Shown piece after piece: positions 55,180 to 63,436 of a stretch of 64,000 bases of DNA; within the stretch, counting starts at the first letter, position 1, and the number at the start of each line of letters is the position of its first letter. The notes under the pieces were generated by a model, which ran no database searches, had not been told where the DNA came from, and saw nothing but the letters and a program-made list of their open reading frames with translations. This DNA is from Halomonas getboli (lineage in GTDB: Bacteria > Pseudomonadota > Gammaproteobacteria > Pseudomonadales > Halomonadaceae), in assembly GCF_023094245.1 (NCBI RefSeq), contig NZ_JALMEW010000001.1:623086-687085 (forward strand), written 5' to 3'. Made by a program: the position numbers and the translations under genes.

Positions 55180-56345
55180 ATGGATGACCTGATGCCGACA
55201 CCGTCGCTTATGCACCATTTTTTGATTGTTCCCGGAGTTCGCCAGACTTGGAATGTGTAGCATCAGCTGTCGGATATCTTGTTTCTGACCGCTTGTGCTG
55301 TGATCTGTGGTGCCAAGGATTGGGACAAAATCGAAAATTTTAGCCACGCCAAGCTAGATTTTTCCGCCAGTACGGCGCTCTTGAGACCAGCGCGCCCACT
55401 CACTACACGTTGGCCAGAGTGATGGCGCTGGTCAATGCGGAGCAACTCCAAAGCGCCTTTGCCGAGTGGATGGAGGCCTTCCATGACACGACTGATGGGA
55501 CGGTGGCGGCCATTGATGGCAAGACGCCCCGAGACTCGTGTTGCCACAGCCAGGGCAAAGGGGCGATACACTTGGTCTGTGCCTTCAGCGCGGCGAATGG
55601 CGTGGTGCTGGGGCAGATTAAGACGGCGGATAAGTCTAACGTGATAACGAGGATTCCTGAACTACTCAAGATGCTGAATCTGCGCGGTTGTCTGGTAACA
55701 ATCGAGGCCATGGGTTGCCAGAAGAAGATTGCTACGCAGGTCCTGCAGAAGGGCGCCGATTACCTACTCTCGGTGAAGGAAAGTCAGCCAGCCCTGGCAG
55801 AGGAATTTGAGGCGGCGTTCCCCATGGCCAAGGTGGTCAACTTCGATGGTGATGCCTATGTCCCGGATGAAAAGAACCGGAGGCGGCAAGAGACTCGCGA
55901 CCACATGGTGAGTGAGATTACTGAAGAGTTTCGGGAGATTAGCTACGAGAGGTCAGGGTTAAAACGGTGGGTGTGGTCATGAGCTTTCGCCTAGAAGGTG
56001 ATGAAGTTCGGGAGTCGCCAACGATCCGCTATTACATCAGCTCACCGCGCTCAGTGTCAAAAAACTTGCCGAAGCGGCCCGCCAGCATTGGTTCGTGGAA
56101 AATAAACTTCACTGGCGGCTGGACGTTGCTCTCCGCGAGTATGCCTGAAAAACCCACCTCTAATAGGCGGCGGAAAACCTCGCCAGATCCGACGTATCGG
56201 GCTGAATTACTTGAAAGGGGAGAAGTCTTTCAGGGGCAGAATCCAGCTAAAAAAGAAGAAGGCGTGCTGGATGAGACCTATCTGGCTGACATTCTCAGGG
56301 CGTGGTTTTTGTATGCGCCTTCCCTATTTCTCTTTGCCTGGTGCT
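55180..56345 (+). pseudogene. ISAs1-family transposase, decayed
   Basis: The transposase can be followed from ATG 55180 (PSLMHHFLIVPGVRQT) but meets an in-frame TAG near 55258, a frameshift near 55350, a good middle part (55410-55960: TVAAIDGKTPRDSC, VCAFSAANGVVLGQIKTADK, GCLVTIEAMGCQKKIA, GADYLLSVKESQPAL), another frameshift near 55960 into [13 protein letters not shown] and TIRYYISS, and further shifts toward the end. It is inactive. It splits the polysaccharide cluster between the GT-D gene and the cytidylyltransferase gene. Confidence 0.88.
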
Positions 56346-56410
56346 GGGTTTGGCGCGATCAAAGTTTTTGGGATGGTGTGATATGATAATTAAGTGGAGT
56401 GAAAGCTTTT

Positions 56411-56872
56411 ATGAATAAAACAGTGATTACCTATGGAACATTTGATATGTTTCATGTTGGGCATTTGAGGCTTCTTCAGCGCCTTAGTGAGATGGCGGAC
56501 AGAGTCATTGTGGCCGTCTCGACTGATGATTTTAACCTTGGGAAAGGGAAAAGAACCCTTATCCCCTATGAGCAGCGTGCCCAAATTGTTGAGTCAATAA
56601 AGTATGTAGATCTTGTTGTTCCAGAAGAAAGTTGGGAGCAAAAGCTTCAGGATGTAAAGAAGTATGATGTCGATATTTTTGCGATAGGTGAGGACTGGAA
56701 AGGGAAGTTTGACTTTCTTTCCGATCTTTGCGAGGTGCGTTATCTTGAGCGCACTAAAGATATCTCGACTACCGACCTGAAGCGCTCTCTCAAGAACTTT
56801 CTTAGCATTCCTCAGGAAGATCTCAGGCAAGCCTTTGAGGTGCTTGAGCTCCTTCGCCGTGACTTGGAATAA
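56411..56872 (+). CDS. tagD: Glycerol-3-phosphate cytidylyltransferase-like (TagD family)
   Basis: 153 residues from ATG 56411 with GGAG upstream. The nucleotidyltransferase marks are YGTFDMFHVGHLRLL with the H-x-G-H at residues 15-18, and RTKDISTTDLKRSL near 109, the R-T-x-x-I-S-T-T motif that defines glycerol-3-phosphate cytidylyltransferases. AIGEDWKGKFD near 95 fits too. It would make CDP-glycerol from CTP and sn-glycerol-3-phosphate in the cytoplasm, exactly the donor needed by the two TagB/TagF-type proteins upstream. A related ethanolamine-phosphate or other alditol-phosphate donor is less likely. Confidence 0.86.
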   Translation: MNKTVITYGTFDMFHVGHLRLLQRLSEMADRVIVAVSTDDFNLGKGKRTLIPYEQRAQIVESIKYVDLVVPEESWEQKLQDVKKYDVDIFAIGEDWKGKFDFLSDLCEVRYLERTKDISTTDLKRSLKNFLSIPQEDLRQAFEVLELLRRDLE

Positions 56873-56897
56873 TTCTGTTTGATGATGAAGTGGTGAC

Positions 56898-58286
56898 ATG
56901 AAATCTCAGCACCGTGTGCTTAGCGGATTCTCCATGTATACGACCGAGCTCGTAAGGTTGGTGGATCTCGGGCTTGTGATACTGGCAGGGTTCTTTGCAT
57001 TCTGTCTGCGTTTTGGTGAGTGGGAAATGCCGGAACGCTATTTATGGGGGATAACGCTCGGGGCCTTGCTGACCTTGGTAGTTCTGCCCAATTTCTCCAT
57101 CTATCGCTCGTGGAGAGGACAGGTTCAGGTCGTATTGATCTTGAAGTTGTTGAGTGGCTATTTGGTTGTAGGCGGGTTGTTGGCCTTGATCATGTTCATG
57201 ACCAAGACGGGCGCGAATTTCTCTCGTCTCTGGGTCGGCTATTGGATGGTCAGTGCCGCTTCCTTCTCCATTTTTGCCCGGGCTTTGGCTTATCCGTTAC
57301 TGAACCGCTTGCGTGCTGATGGTGCTAATCGAAAGTCCGTTTTATTGATCGGCGATGCTGAATCATGTGACAGGGCTATTCGGCATCTCTCCAGTGTGCC
57401 GTCCGCAGGTTTCGATGTTGCTCATCTGATCTTGACCGGCGATGATCCACTTCCCGAACTTCTTCGTGATAAACACTGTGAGAGATACGAACCGGGTAAA
57501 GTCATTGAGCACGCCGAGCAGGAAGTGTGGATCTGCCTCCCGCTTTCCGAAGGTAAGCTCGTTCGACAGATACAGCGCTCGCTGAGTTTCTCGACGGGTA
57601 ATGTGCGGTTCATGCCGGACATGAGAGACTTTCGACTCATCAATCATGATGTATCGGATGTTGCTGGTCTTTTTCTGTTGGATTTGAGCTGTTCCCCTAT
57701 GTCTTTTAGTGCGCGTCTTGTGAAGTGGCTAGAAGATAAGTTCTTGGCGTTGGCTATTTTGGTGATAGTGAGTCCGGTGCTGCTCTTTGCTGCTATTGGA
57801 GTGAAGCTTACTTCCCCTGGCCCTATTTTTTATCGCCAAGAACGTGTCGGCCTAAATGGTCGCCCTTTCATGATGATGAAATTTCGTTCCATGCCTGTTG
57901 ATTCTGAGCGTGATGGAGTGCGCTGGGGGGGGGCGAAAAGTAAGACGACCACTCGCTTTGGTGCTTTTTTACGTCGCACCAGCCTCGATGAGCTACCCCA
58001 ATTTTTTAATGTGTTGAAAGGTGATATGTCGATTGTTGGCCCTAGGCCTGAGCGCACAGTTTTCGTGGAAACCTTGAAACATGAAGTCCCTGGCTATATG
58101 CAAAAGCATATGGTGAAAGCCGGTATTACTGGTTGGGCGCAAATCAATGGTTGGCGAGGCGATACTGACCTTCAAAAACGTATCGAGTGCGATCTCTGGT
58201 ATGTTGAGAACTGGTCTCTATGGTTGGATATGAAGATCATGTTTCTGACCTTTTTTAAAGGAATAATAAATAAAAATGCATATTGA
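56898..58286 (+). CDS. Undecaprenyl-phosphate glucose phosphotransferase (WcaJ-like)
   Basis: 462 residues: four N-terminal membrane helices (about 15-125), a CoA-binding-like nucleotide fold (about 140-260), a fifth helix near 285-305 and the C-terminal sugar transferase domain with YRQERVGLNGRPFMMMKFRS, LRRTSLDELPQFFNVLKGDM and AGITGWAQINGWRGDTDL. It transfers glucose-1-phosphate (or a similar hexose) to undecaprenyl phosphate, starting the repeat unit. It follows the cytidylyltransferase gene by 25 bp. This is the second initiating transferase of the window; the tail of another lies at 2-355. Confidence 0.93.
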   Translation: MKSQHRVLSGFSMYTTELVRLVDLGLVILAGFFAFCLRFGEWEMPERYLWGITLGALLTLVVLPNFSIYRSWRGQVQVVLILKLLSGYLVVGGLLALIMFMTKTGANFSRLWVGYWMVSAASFSIFARALAYPLLNRLRADGANRKSVLLIGDAESCDRAIRHLSSVPSAGFDVAHLILTGDDPLPELLRDKHCERYEPGKVIEHAEQEVWICLPLSEGKLVRQIQRSLSFSTGNVRFMPDMRDFRLINHDVSDVAGLFLLDLSCSPMSFSARLVKWLEDKFLALAILVIVSPVLLFAAIGVKLTSPGPIFYRQERVGLNGRPFMMMKFRSMPVDSERDGVRWGGAKSKTTTRFGAFLRRTSLDELPQFFNVLKGDMSIVGPRPERTVFVETLKHEVPGYMQKHMVKAGITGWAQINGWRGDTDLQKRIECDLWYVENWSLWLDMKIMFLTFFKGIINKNAY

Positions 58287-58307
58287 AGCGTCGCTAGGGG
58301 AGAAGGG

Positions 58308-59567
58308 ATGAATATCGAGGTTGAGAAATCCTATGGGCTGCTTAGGTTTATTAACAAGCCGCGCTCGAGGCCTATCAGGATTCTCTATGGTCTGCTGAGC
58401 TGGTGTGGCTTATTGCTGCTAGGAGCCCCGCGGGAAGTAGCCAAGGATAGCTGTTGTCTTGCGATGAAGCCGAATGGCATCAAAATTGTGATTCGCAGGG
58501 TCATATGGTTTGTACATGCTGGCTGGTTTCCTGTATCAATTCGTTCTGATTATTTTTTCGATATTTCCGAAAAAATGTCGGATGCAGCTTGTCGCGCGCT
58601 TATCACCTGGTTGAAAAAAAATAAGCGCATCGATGAATTTGATCGTCATGTCTGGCAAGCAGATCTTCACGGCGGCATCATCGAACGGGAGTGTGATAAA
58701 ACAGGTGAGCTTATATTAACTCCTCGCCATCCTCTCAATGTAGAAGATGAGCTATTTTGTCAGAATATGAACGTGGCGCTATCAGCCTTGAGTCAAAAGC
58801 TTTCAGCACCGCCTCCTGCTTCTGTTGCTGCTAGAAAGTTTCAGAAGACTGGAGAGTCTTTCGACAAGAGGGACGCTTACCAGGCTATTGCCGATTTTCG
58901 GGACATGATGTCAGATCTTGCCTGGCCGTGGTATGTGGTCAGTGGGACGTTTCTTGGCGCAGTCCGAGAGCAGGACTTCCTGGGGCATGACTATGATATC
59001 GACGTGGGTGTCGATTATCCGGACTTTGACCTTGAGCGCTTGCAGGGCGCGGTAAAAGCTTCTGAGGGTGTCTGGTTCATCAAGTCTGTAAGCTACTGTA
59101 CCTTTCGGGAGCCACTCGATGACAGTGGTGTTCGTTATTATCAGATGGAAAAACCTATTCTCGTCAAGTTAGTGCATAAAACTGGATTGGTAGCAGACCT
59201 CTTCGTGCACGTGGAGGAAAAGGGGGTGCTTTGGCACGGTTCACCCATCCATCGCTGGGATAACGATTGCTTCAAACTGTCTGAATATCAGTTGGGGCAT
59301 GAAACCGTATATGGAGCGGCAGATGCGGATCATTATCTGACAGAGAACTACGGTGATTGGCGTACGCCGGTACTAGACTTTGACTGCAGTATTGATCCTC
59401 CCAATATTCGTTATTCTCGTACCGTGAGGGCTGTGACCTATCTGTCCAAGGTGGCGCACCGTTTCCTGCTTGATGGTGATGTCGACCGTGCAAGACGATA
59501 TCTGACTTCTTTGGAAACTTCCGGTGTGCTGATCCGTGATGGCCAGGCATGGCAGTTCAGAGGTTAA
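58308..59567 (+). CDS. LicD/fukutin-type phosphotransferase-like protein
   Basis: 419 residues. The N-terminal half has no motif I know; a hydrophobic stretch lies near 22-40. The C-terminal half holds the LicD-like nucleotidyltransferase core WYVVSGTFLGAVREQDFLGH then DYDIDVGVDYPDFDLERL near residue 205-245, with the metal-binding D-x-D, and VADLFVHVEEKG near 298 and YLTENYGDWRTP near 346. LicD proteins place phosphocholine on teichoic acids, and fukutin relatives add ribitol or glycerol phosphate. With CDP-glycerol genes next to it, transfer of glycerol phosphate to a sugar is a plausible role. Confidence 0.8.
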   Translation: MNIEVEKSYGLLRFINKPRSRPIRILYGLLSWCGLLLLGAPREVAKDSCCLAMKPNGIKIVIRRVIWFVHAGWFPVSIRSDYFFDISEKMSDAACRALITWLKKNKRIDEFDRHVWQADLHGGIIERECDKTGELILTPRHPLNVEDELFCQNMNVALSALSQKLSAPPPASVAARKFQKTGESFDKRDAYQAIADFRDMMSDLAWPWYVVSGTFLGAVREQDFLGHDYDIDVGVDYPDFDLERLQGAVKASEGVWFIKSVSYCTFREPLDDSGVRYYQMEKPILVKLVHKTGLVADLFVHVEEKGVLWHGSPIHRWDNDCFKLSEYQLGHETVYGAADADHYLTENYGDWRTPVLDFDCSIDPPNIRYSRTVRAVTYLSKVAHRFLLDGDVDRARRYLTSLETSGVLIRDGQAWQFRG

Positions 59568-59586
59568 TTGAGATAAGAGTGAATTG

Positions 59587-60597
59587 ATGCGTGTACTTGT
59601 TACCGGCGGTGCCGGCTATATCGGTTCGCATACCGCCGTGGAACTGCTCGAGGCCGGCCACGACGTGGTCGTGGTCGATAATCTGTGCAACGGATCAGAA
59701 GTGGCGCTGCAGCGTATCGAGGAGATCACCGGCAAGGGCGTGGATTTCGCGCGCGCTGACATCCGCGATCGTGAGGCCATGGATGCGGTCTTCGCCAAGC
59801 ATGATATCGATGCCGTGATCCATTTCGCCGGCCTGAAGGCGGTGGGCGAGAGCGTCGGCAAGCCGCTGGCCTACTACGAGAACAACGTGAACGGCACCCT
59901 GGTGCTGTGCCAGGCCATGGAAGCCGCCGGTGTGCGCCGCATCGTGTTCAGCTCCTCGGCCACGGTGTATGGCAGCGAGGCGCCGGTGCCGTATGTGGAA
60001 ACGACGCCGCGAGGCACGACCTCCAACCCCTATGGCACGTCCAAGGCGATGGTGGAGAAGCTGCTTGAGGACCTGGTGGTCGCCGATGAGCGCTGGTCGG
60101 TCACGCTGCTGCGTTACTTCAACCCGATCGGCGCGCATCCTTCCGGCAAGATCGGTGAGGACCCGCGGGGCATTCCCAACAACCTGATGCCGTTCATCGC
60201 TCAGGTGGCCGTGGGGCGGCGCGACGAGCTGACGATCTTCGGCAATGACTACGAGACCGCAGACGGTACCTGCGAGCGCGACTATCTGCACGTGGTGGAT
60301 CTGGCCGTTGGCCATCTCAAGGCCCTGGAGGTGGCGGGCGACCCCGGCATTTCCGTCTATAACCTGGGCACGGGGCAGGGGATTTCGGTGCTGGAGATGG
60401 TGAACAGCTTCACGCGTGTGACGGATGTGCCGGTGCCTTATCGGTTCGGTGCCCGCCGGGCGGGCGATCTCCCCGCCTTCTGGGCCGATGCCTCCAAGGC
60501 TCGGAAAGAGCTCGGCTGGGTGGCCGAGAAAACGCTGGATGACATGATGACCGATACCTGGCGCTGGCAGTCGGGCAACCCGGAAGGCTATCGGTAG
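59587..60597 (+). CDS. galE: UDP-glucose 4-epimerase
   Basis: 336 residues from ATG 59587 (a TTG directly before it is also in frame). VTGGAGYIGSHTAVELLEAG at the N terminus, FAGLKAVGESVGKPLAYYEN near 81, SSSATVYG near 120, YGTSKAMVEK with the Tyr-x3-Lys near 146 and RYFNPIGAHPSGKIGEDP near 175 identify GalE. It interconverts UDP-glucose and UDP-galactose. GC content rises back to chromosomal level at this gene, marking the conserved edge of the cluster. Confidence 0.96.
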   Translation: MRVLVTGGAGYIGSHTAVELLEAGHDVVVVDNLCNGSEVALQRIEEITGKGVDFARADIRDREAMDAVFAKHDIDAVIHFAGLKAVGESVGKPLAYYENNVNGTLVLCQAMEAAGVRRIVFSSSATVYGSEAPVPYVETTPRGTTSNPYGTSKAMVEKLLEDLVVADERWSVTLLRYFNPIGAHPSGKIGEDPRGIPNNLMPFIAQVAVGRRDELTIFGNDYETADGTCERDYLHVVDLAVGHLKALEVAGDPGISVYNLGTGQGISVLEMVNSFTRVTDVPVPYRFGARRAGDLPAFWADASKARKELGWVAEKTLDDMMTDTWRWQSGNPEGYR

Positions 60598-60645
60598 TGG
60601 CAAGTCCAAGTTGATGCCGTCATGAAGACGGTATCACGACGTTCG

Positions 60646-60683
60646 GCAAGCGGGGCGCTCGGGAAATCGGGCGCCCCGCTTGC
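60646..60683. terminator. Bidirectional terminator between galE and the PIG-L gene
   Basis: GCAAGCGGGGCGC (60646-60658) pairs with GCGCCCCGCTTGC (60671-60683), a perfect 13-bp stem with a 12-nt loop, between convergent genes. Confidence 0.75.
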
Positions 60684-60692
60684 GTTTGCGGC

Positions 60693-61982
60693 TCATGGTG
60701 TGTTGCAGGCCTCGATCAATGCCTCGGAGCTGACGAGGGCGAAGACTTCCTGAGCCTTGATATGGGTCTGGAAATAGTCGTGCTGACCGTAGGTCGGCCA
60801 GTGGGAGATGCCGCTTAGCTTTTGCCTGATGGCTCGCTTGAGTCGCCGCTCCCAGCCCGGCCAGTCACGCAGGTCGTGCATGCTGTCCATGGCCACGGCT
60901 TTTTCGCGCTGTGTCTCGAGATCGAGCGGCTGGCTGTAGAGCGACCATGGCCCCAGGCGCGATGCGTCGAGTCGGGCGGGCCAGACGCCCGCCGCGGCGT
61001 GGGCGGGTCCACGCGGGAAACCGCGCTGGCTCTTGAGGTGATTGGCATAGAGCAGCATGCGCTTTGGCCGGTGCTCTGAGTCTTCCATAGCCATGGCAAG
61101 CGCCCGGGTGGCGGCTTGGTGATCGGGGTGGGGGTCGAGCTCGGGATGAGGGACGACCACGGTGCTGGGGCGAATCTCGTCGAGCAGCCGGGTGAGATCG
61201 GCCAGCAGGTCATGGCCGCGGTTCTGTGGGCCGCCGTCCTGCGTGTCCGAGGCCAGCGGGCGTGCATTCCAACGCCGGAAGTCTGCCGGCGTCAGGCGGG
61301 CATCGCCCATCGAGGGCAGGCGATCGCCCGGTGCCTCGAGCAGCTTTTGCAGGCTGTCGTTGAAATAGCCCAGCATGATGAGCCGATCCTGGGGAATGCC
61401 GGCCAGCATGGGCGTGGTGGCGCTGTTCCAGCTGCGAATCAGCCCCTTGCGACGGCTGGCACTCTTCAGGTCGTCATCGAGCCCCGGAACGTACTGGCGA
61501 TCGAGGCGCTTGTGCCGCTCGCCGGCGGTCAGCGTGATGATCCAGGTGTTGCTCGCATGCTGACGATACAGGCCGTAGGCGGCGAGCTCGGCATCGTCCG
61601 GGTGCGGGGCGACGATCAGCAGCGGGCCGTCGTCGAGGCTCGGGCGCTGGAAGCCGAGAAGGCGCGTTTCGCTGCCCAGTCGGCATGCCTGGGGCGTCAG
61701 CGTGATGACTTCGAGGTCCTCGATGCCATTGAGGTTGAGCAGCCGCTTGCCGGCCTGCCCGGCTTCGAAGTACTGGGTGAAGCGTGGTTTGTCTTGCTCG
61801 CTGACCGTGATGCCGGGCAGTTTCCAGCGCCCTTGGGCGGTGTAGCGCACCTCCAGCATCCAGCTGACGTCCTGGGCCGGGTGTTCGAGGTCGGGCAGCT
61901 GCAGCCGCCCCTGATCATCGATCCGGACGTCCAGTTCAACGTCAGGCGCCAGGGGAAGATAGTGATCATGCGTGTTGGGCAT
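60693..61982 (-). CDS. PIG-L family de-N-acetylase (DnpA-like)
   Basis: About 429 residues. An N-terminal beta-type extension of about 120 residues precedes the deacetylase domain, whose zinc site shows in IVAPHPDDAELAAYGLYRQH near 124 (H-P-D-D) and VVPHPELDPHPDHQAATRA near 278 (H-P-D-H). Such enzymes remove acetyl groups from GlcNAc-type sugars. The length and placement beside core glycosyltransferases resemble Pseudomonas DnpA, a deacetylase linked to antibiotic tolerance. ATG 61982 or 62003 is the start; either overlaps the upstream glycosyltransferase gene. Confidence 0.85.
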   Translation of the reverse strand: MPNTHDHYLPLAPDVELDVRIDDQGRLQLPDLEHPAQDVSWMLEVRYTAQGRWKLPGITVSEQDKPRFTQYFEAGQAGKRLLNLNGIEDLEVITLTPQACRLGSETRLLGFQRPSLDDGPLLIVAPHPDDAELAAYGLYRQHASNTWIITLTAGERHKRLDRQYVPGLDDDLKSASRRKGLIRSWNSATTPMLAGIPQDRLIMLGYFNDSLQKLLEAPGDRLPSMGDARLTPADFRRWNARPLASDTQDGGPQNRGHDLLADLTRLLDEIRPSTVVVPHPELDPHPDHQAATRALAMAMEDSEHRPKRMLLYANHLKSQRGFPRGPAHAAAGVWPARLDASRLGPWSLYSQPLDLETQREKAVAMDSMHDLRDWPGWERRLKRAIRQKLSGISHWPTYGQHDYFQTHIKAQEVFALVSSEALIEACNTP

Positions 61983-63246
61983 CGGCCGGCTCGCTGCTGT
62001 CATCGATAAGGTCGAGAAATGCGCTGACGATCCGGGCTTCAGAGAACCGCTCCACCCAGGCCGTTCGAATCTCGACAGGAGATGCTACTGCCTTGAGCAT
62101 CCCTTCGGCCAGCGCCTCGGGCGTGGCATCGGTGATCAGCTGCTGCTGTTCGTCGATCAGCACTTCGGCGATGCCGCCGGGCGCTCGTGCGGCAACGCAA
62201 GGCGTGCCGAGGGCCAGTGCTTCGATCAGCACGATGCCCAGCCCCTCGAAGCGCGAGCTCAGCACCAGGGCATCGGCCTGTGCCACCCAGGGGTAGGGGT
62301 TGGACTGCTGCCCGAGGAAGTGAACGACATCTTCGAGTTCCAGTTCGCGCGTGAGGGCTTCCAGCTGGGGCCGTTCGGAGCCGTCGCCGATGATCGCCAG
62401 ATGATGGTCTAGCCCTTGTCGCCGGGCCTGGGCGAACGCCTGGAGCAGCAGGGACTGGCGCTTGACGGGCACCAGTCGTGCAACATGCACCAGGAAGGGA
62501 GCAGGAATTGCGGGTTGTCCTGTCTCGAGTGCCTTCTGGCGCAGATCATCGACCGGTACGGCGTTGTAGATCACGCGGCTGGCCCTGAGTTGTACCTGCT
62601 GGGCTTCCAGGTAGGCGTGCAGGTTGGCCTTCACGCCTTGGGACACGCTGACCACGCGCTTGCCTTGCAAGAGCCGACGTGCCAGCCAGCGCCCCAGGGC
62701 ATGCTTGGGAAAGCGACCGGTGACGGCTTCCACGACTCGCCAGGTGCGGGGATCCTGCACGTTCCACAGCAGCTCGAAGGCGCCCTGGCCCCTCAGCAGG
62801 ATCAGGTCCAAAGCGCCGTGACGTCGCTCGAGGTCGACAACGAAGTCGTCAAAGGCACGACTGCAGCGCCACCCCTGCCATACGAACCCCGAACGTGGGA
62901 TGAGGGGGGATAACACCAGGCGGTTCAACAGATGCCAGGCCATGCCGGTCACGCCGCTGCGCTGTTGCCTGTCGAGGTCTCGACAATGGAGCGTGACATC
63001 GGCGTGGGGCTGCTGGCTTGGCTGCCCCTTCAGCACCAGCAGGTGGACCTCATTTCCGGCCGCAGCCATGGCGTTGGCCAGCGTCAGGGTGGCCGTTTCG
63101 ATGCCGCCGGTGCCTAGGCGGCGCAGGGCGATCAGGATTCGTCGGGGAGAAGTCGCTTGCTGCAAGGGCCGAATCGTCCGGGCTTGTATCGTCGTTTTGT
63201 TGGCGGGTCGGCTTTTTCGATGGACCGAAAAGCGATGCGATGCCAA
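61966..63246 (-). CDS. Glycosyltransferase family 4
   Basis: 426 residues of GT-B type with ALRRLGTGGIETATLTLANA near residue 40, FLVHVARLVPVKRQSLLLQA near 247, FLGQQSNPYPWVAQADALVL near 310 and SSRFEGLGIVLIEALALGTP near 332. It resembles the protein encoded at 44387-45544, including the QSNPYPW loop, so the two probably arose by duplication. The first 30 residues are basic and poorly conserved; the true start could lie inside. It overlaps the PIG-L gene downstream, suggesting sequential action on one glycan. Confidence 0.87.
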   Translation of the reverse strand: MASHRFSVHRKSRPANKTTIQARTIRPLQQATSPRRILIALRRLGTGGIETATLTLANAMAAAGNEVHLLVLKGQPSQQPHADVTLHCRDLDRQQRSGVTGMAWHLLNRLVLSPLIPRSGFVWQGWRCSRAFDDFVVDLERRHGALDLILLRGQGAFELLWNVQDPRTWRVVEAVTGRFPKHALGRWLARRLLQGKRVVSVSQGVKANLHAYLEAQQVQLRASRVIYNAVPVDDLRQKALETGQPAIPAPFLVHVARLVPVKRQSLLLQAFAQARRQGLDHHLAIIGDGSERPQLEALTRELELEDVVHFLGQQSNPYPWVAQADALVLSSRFEGLGIVLIEALALGTPCVAARAPGGIAEVLIDEQQQLITDATPEALAEGMLKAVASPVEIRTAWVERFSEARIVSAFLDLIDDSSEPADAQHA

Positions 63247-63436
63247 ACTATGAGGATGCTATATGTTATCCGCGCGATGTTGATTTGTATATGTATTCTA
63301 TCGCATCAAGTGTAGAGAGACCTTGGCCTCTGTCAGGTTGCAGCGTGCTTACCTCACGAGGTAGCGGCTCTATGTACGCGCCGTGGGCGCTTCGGTAGAG
63401 TACGCGGCTCTAAAAACATTCGCAGGGACAGTGGTC

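Noticed and set aside
63354..63366. ops-like sequence ACGAGGTAGCGGC upstream of the last gene
   Set aside because: It matches only the GGTAGCG core and lacks the remaining ops bases, unlike the exact copy at 47661.
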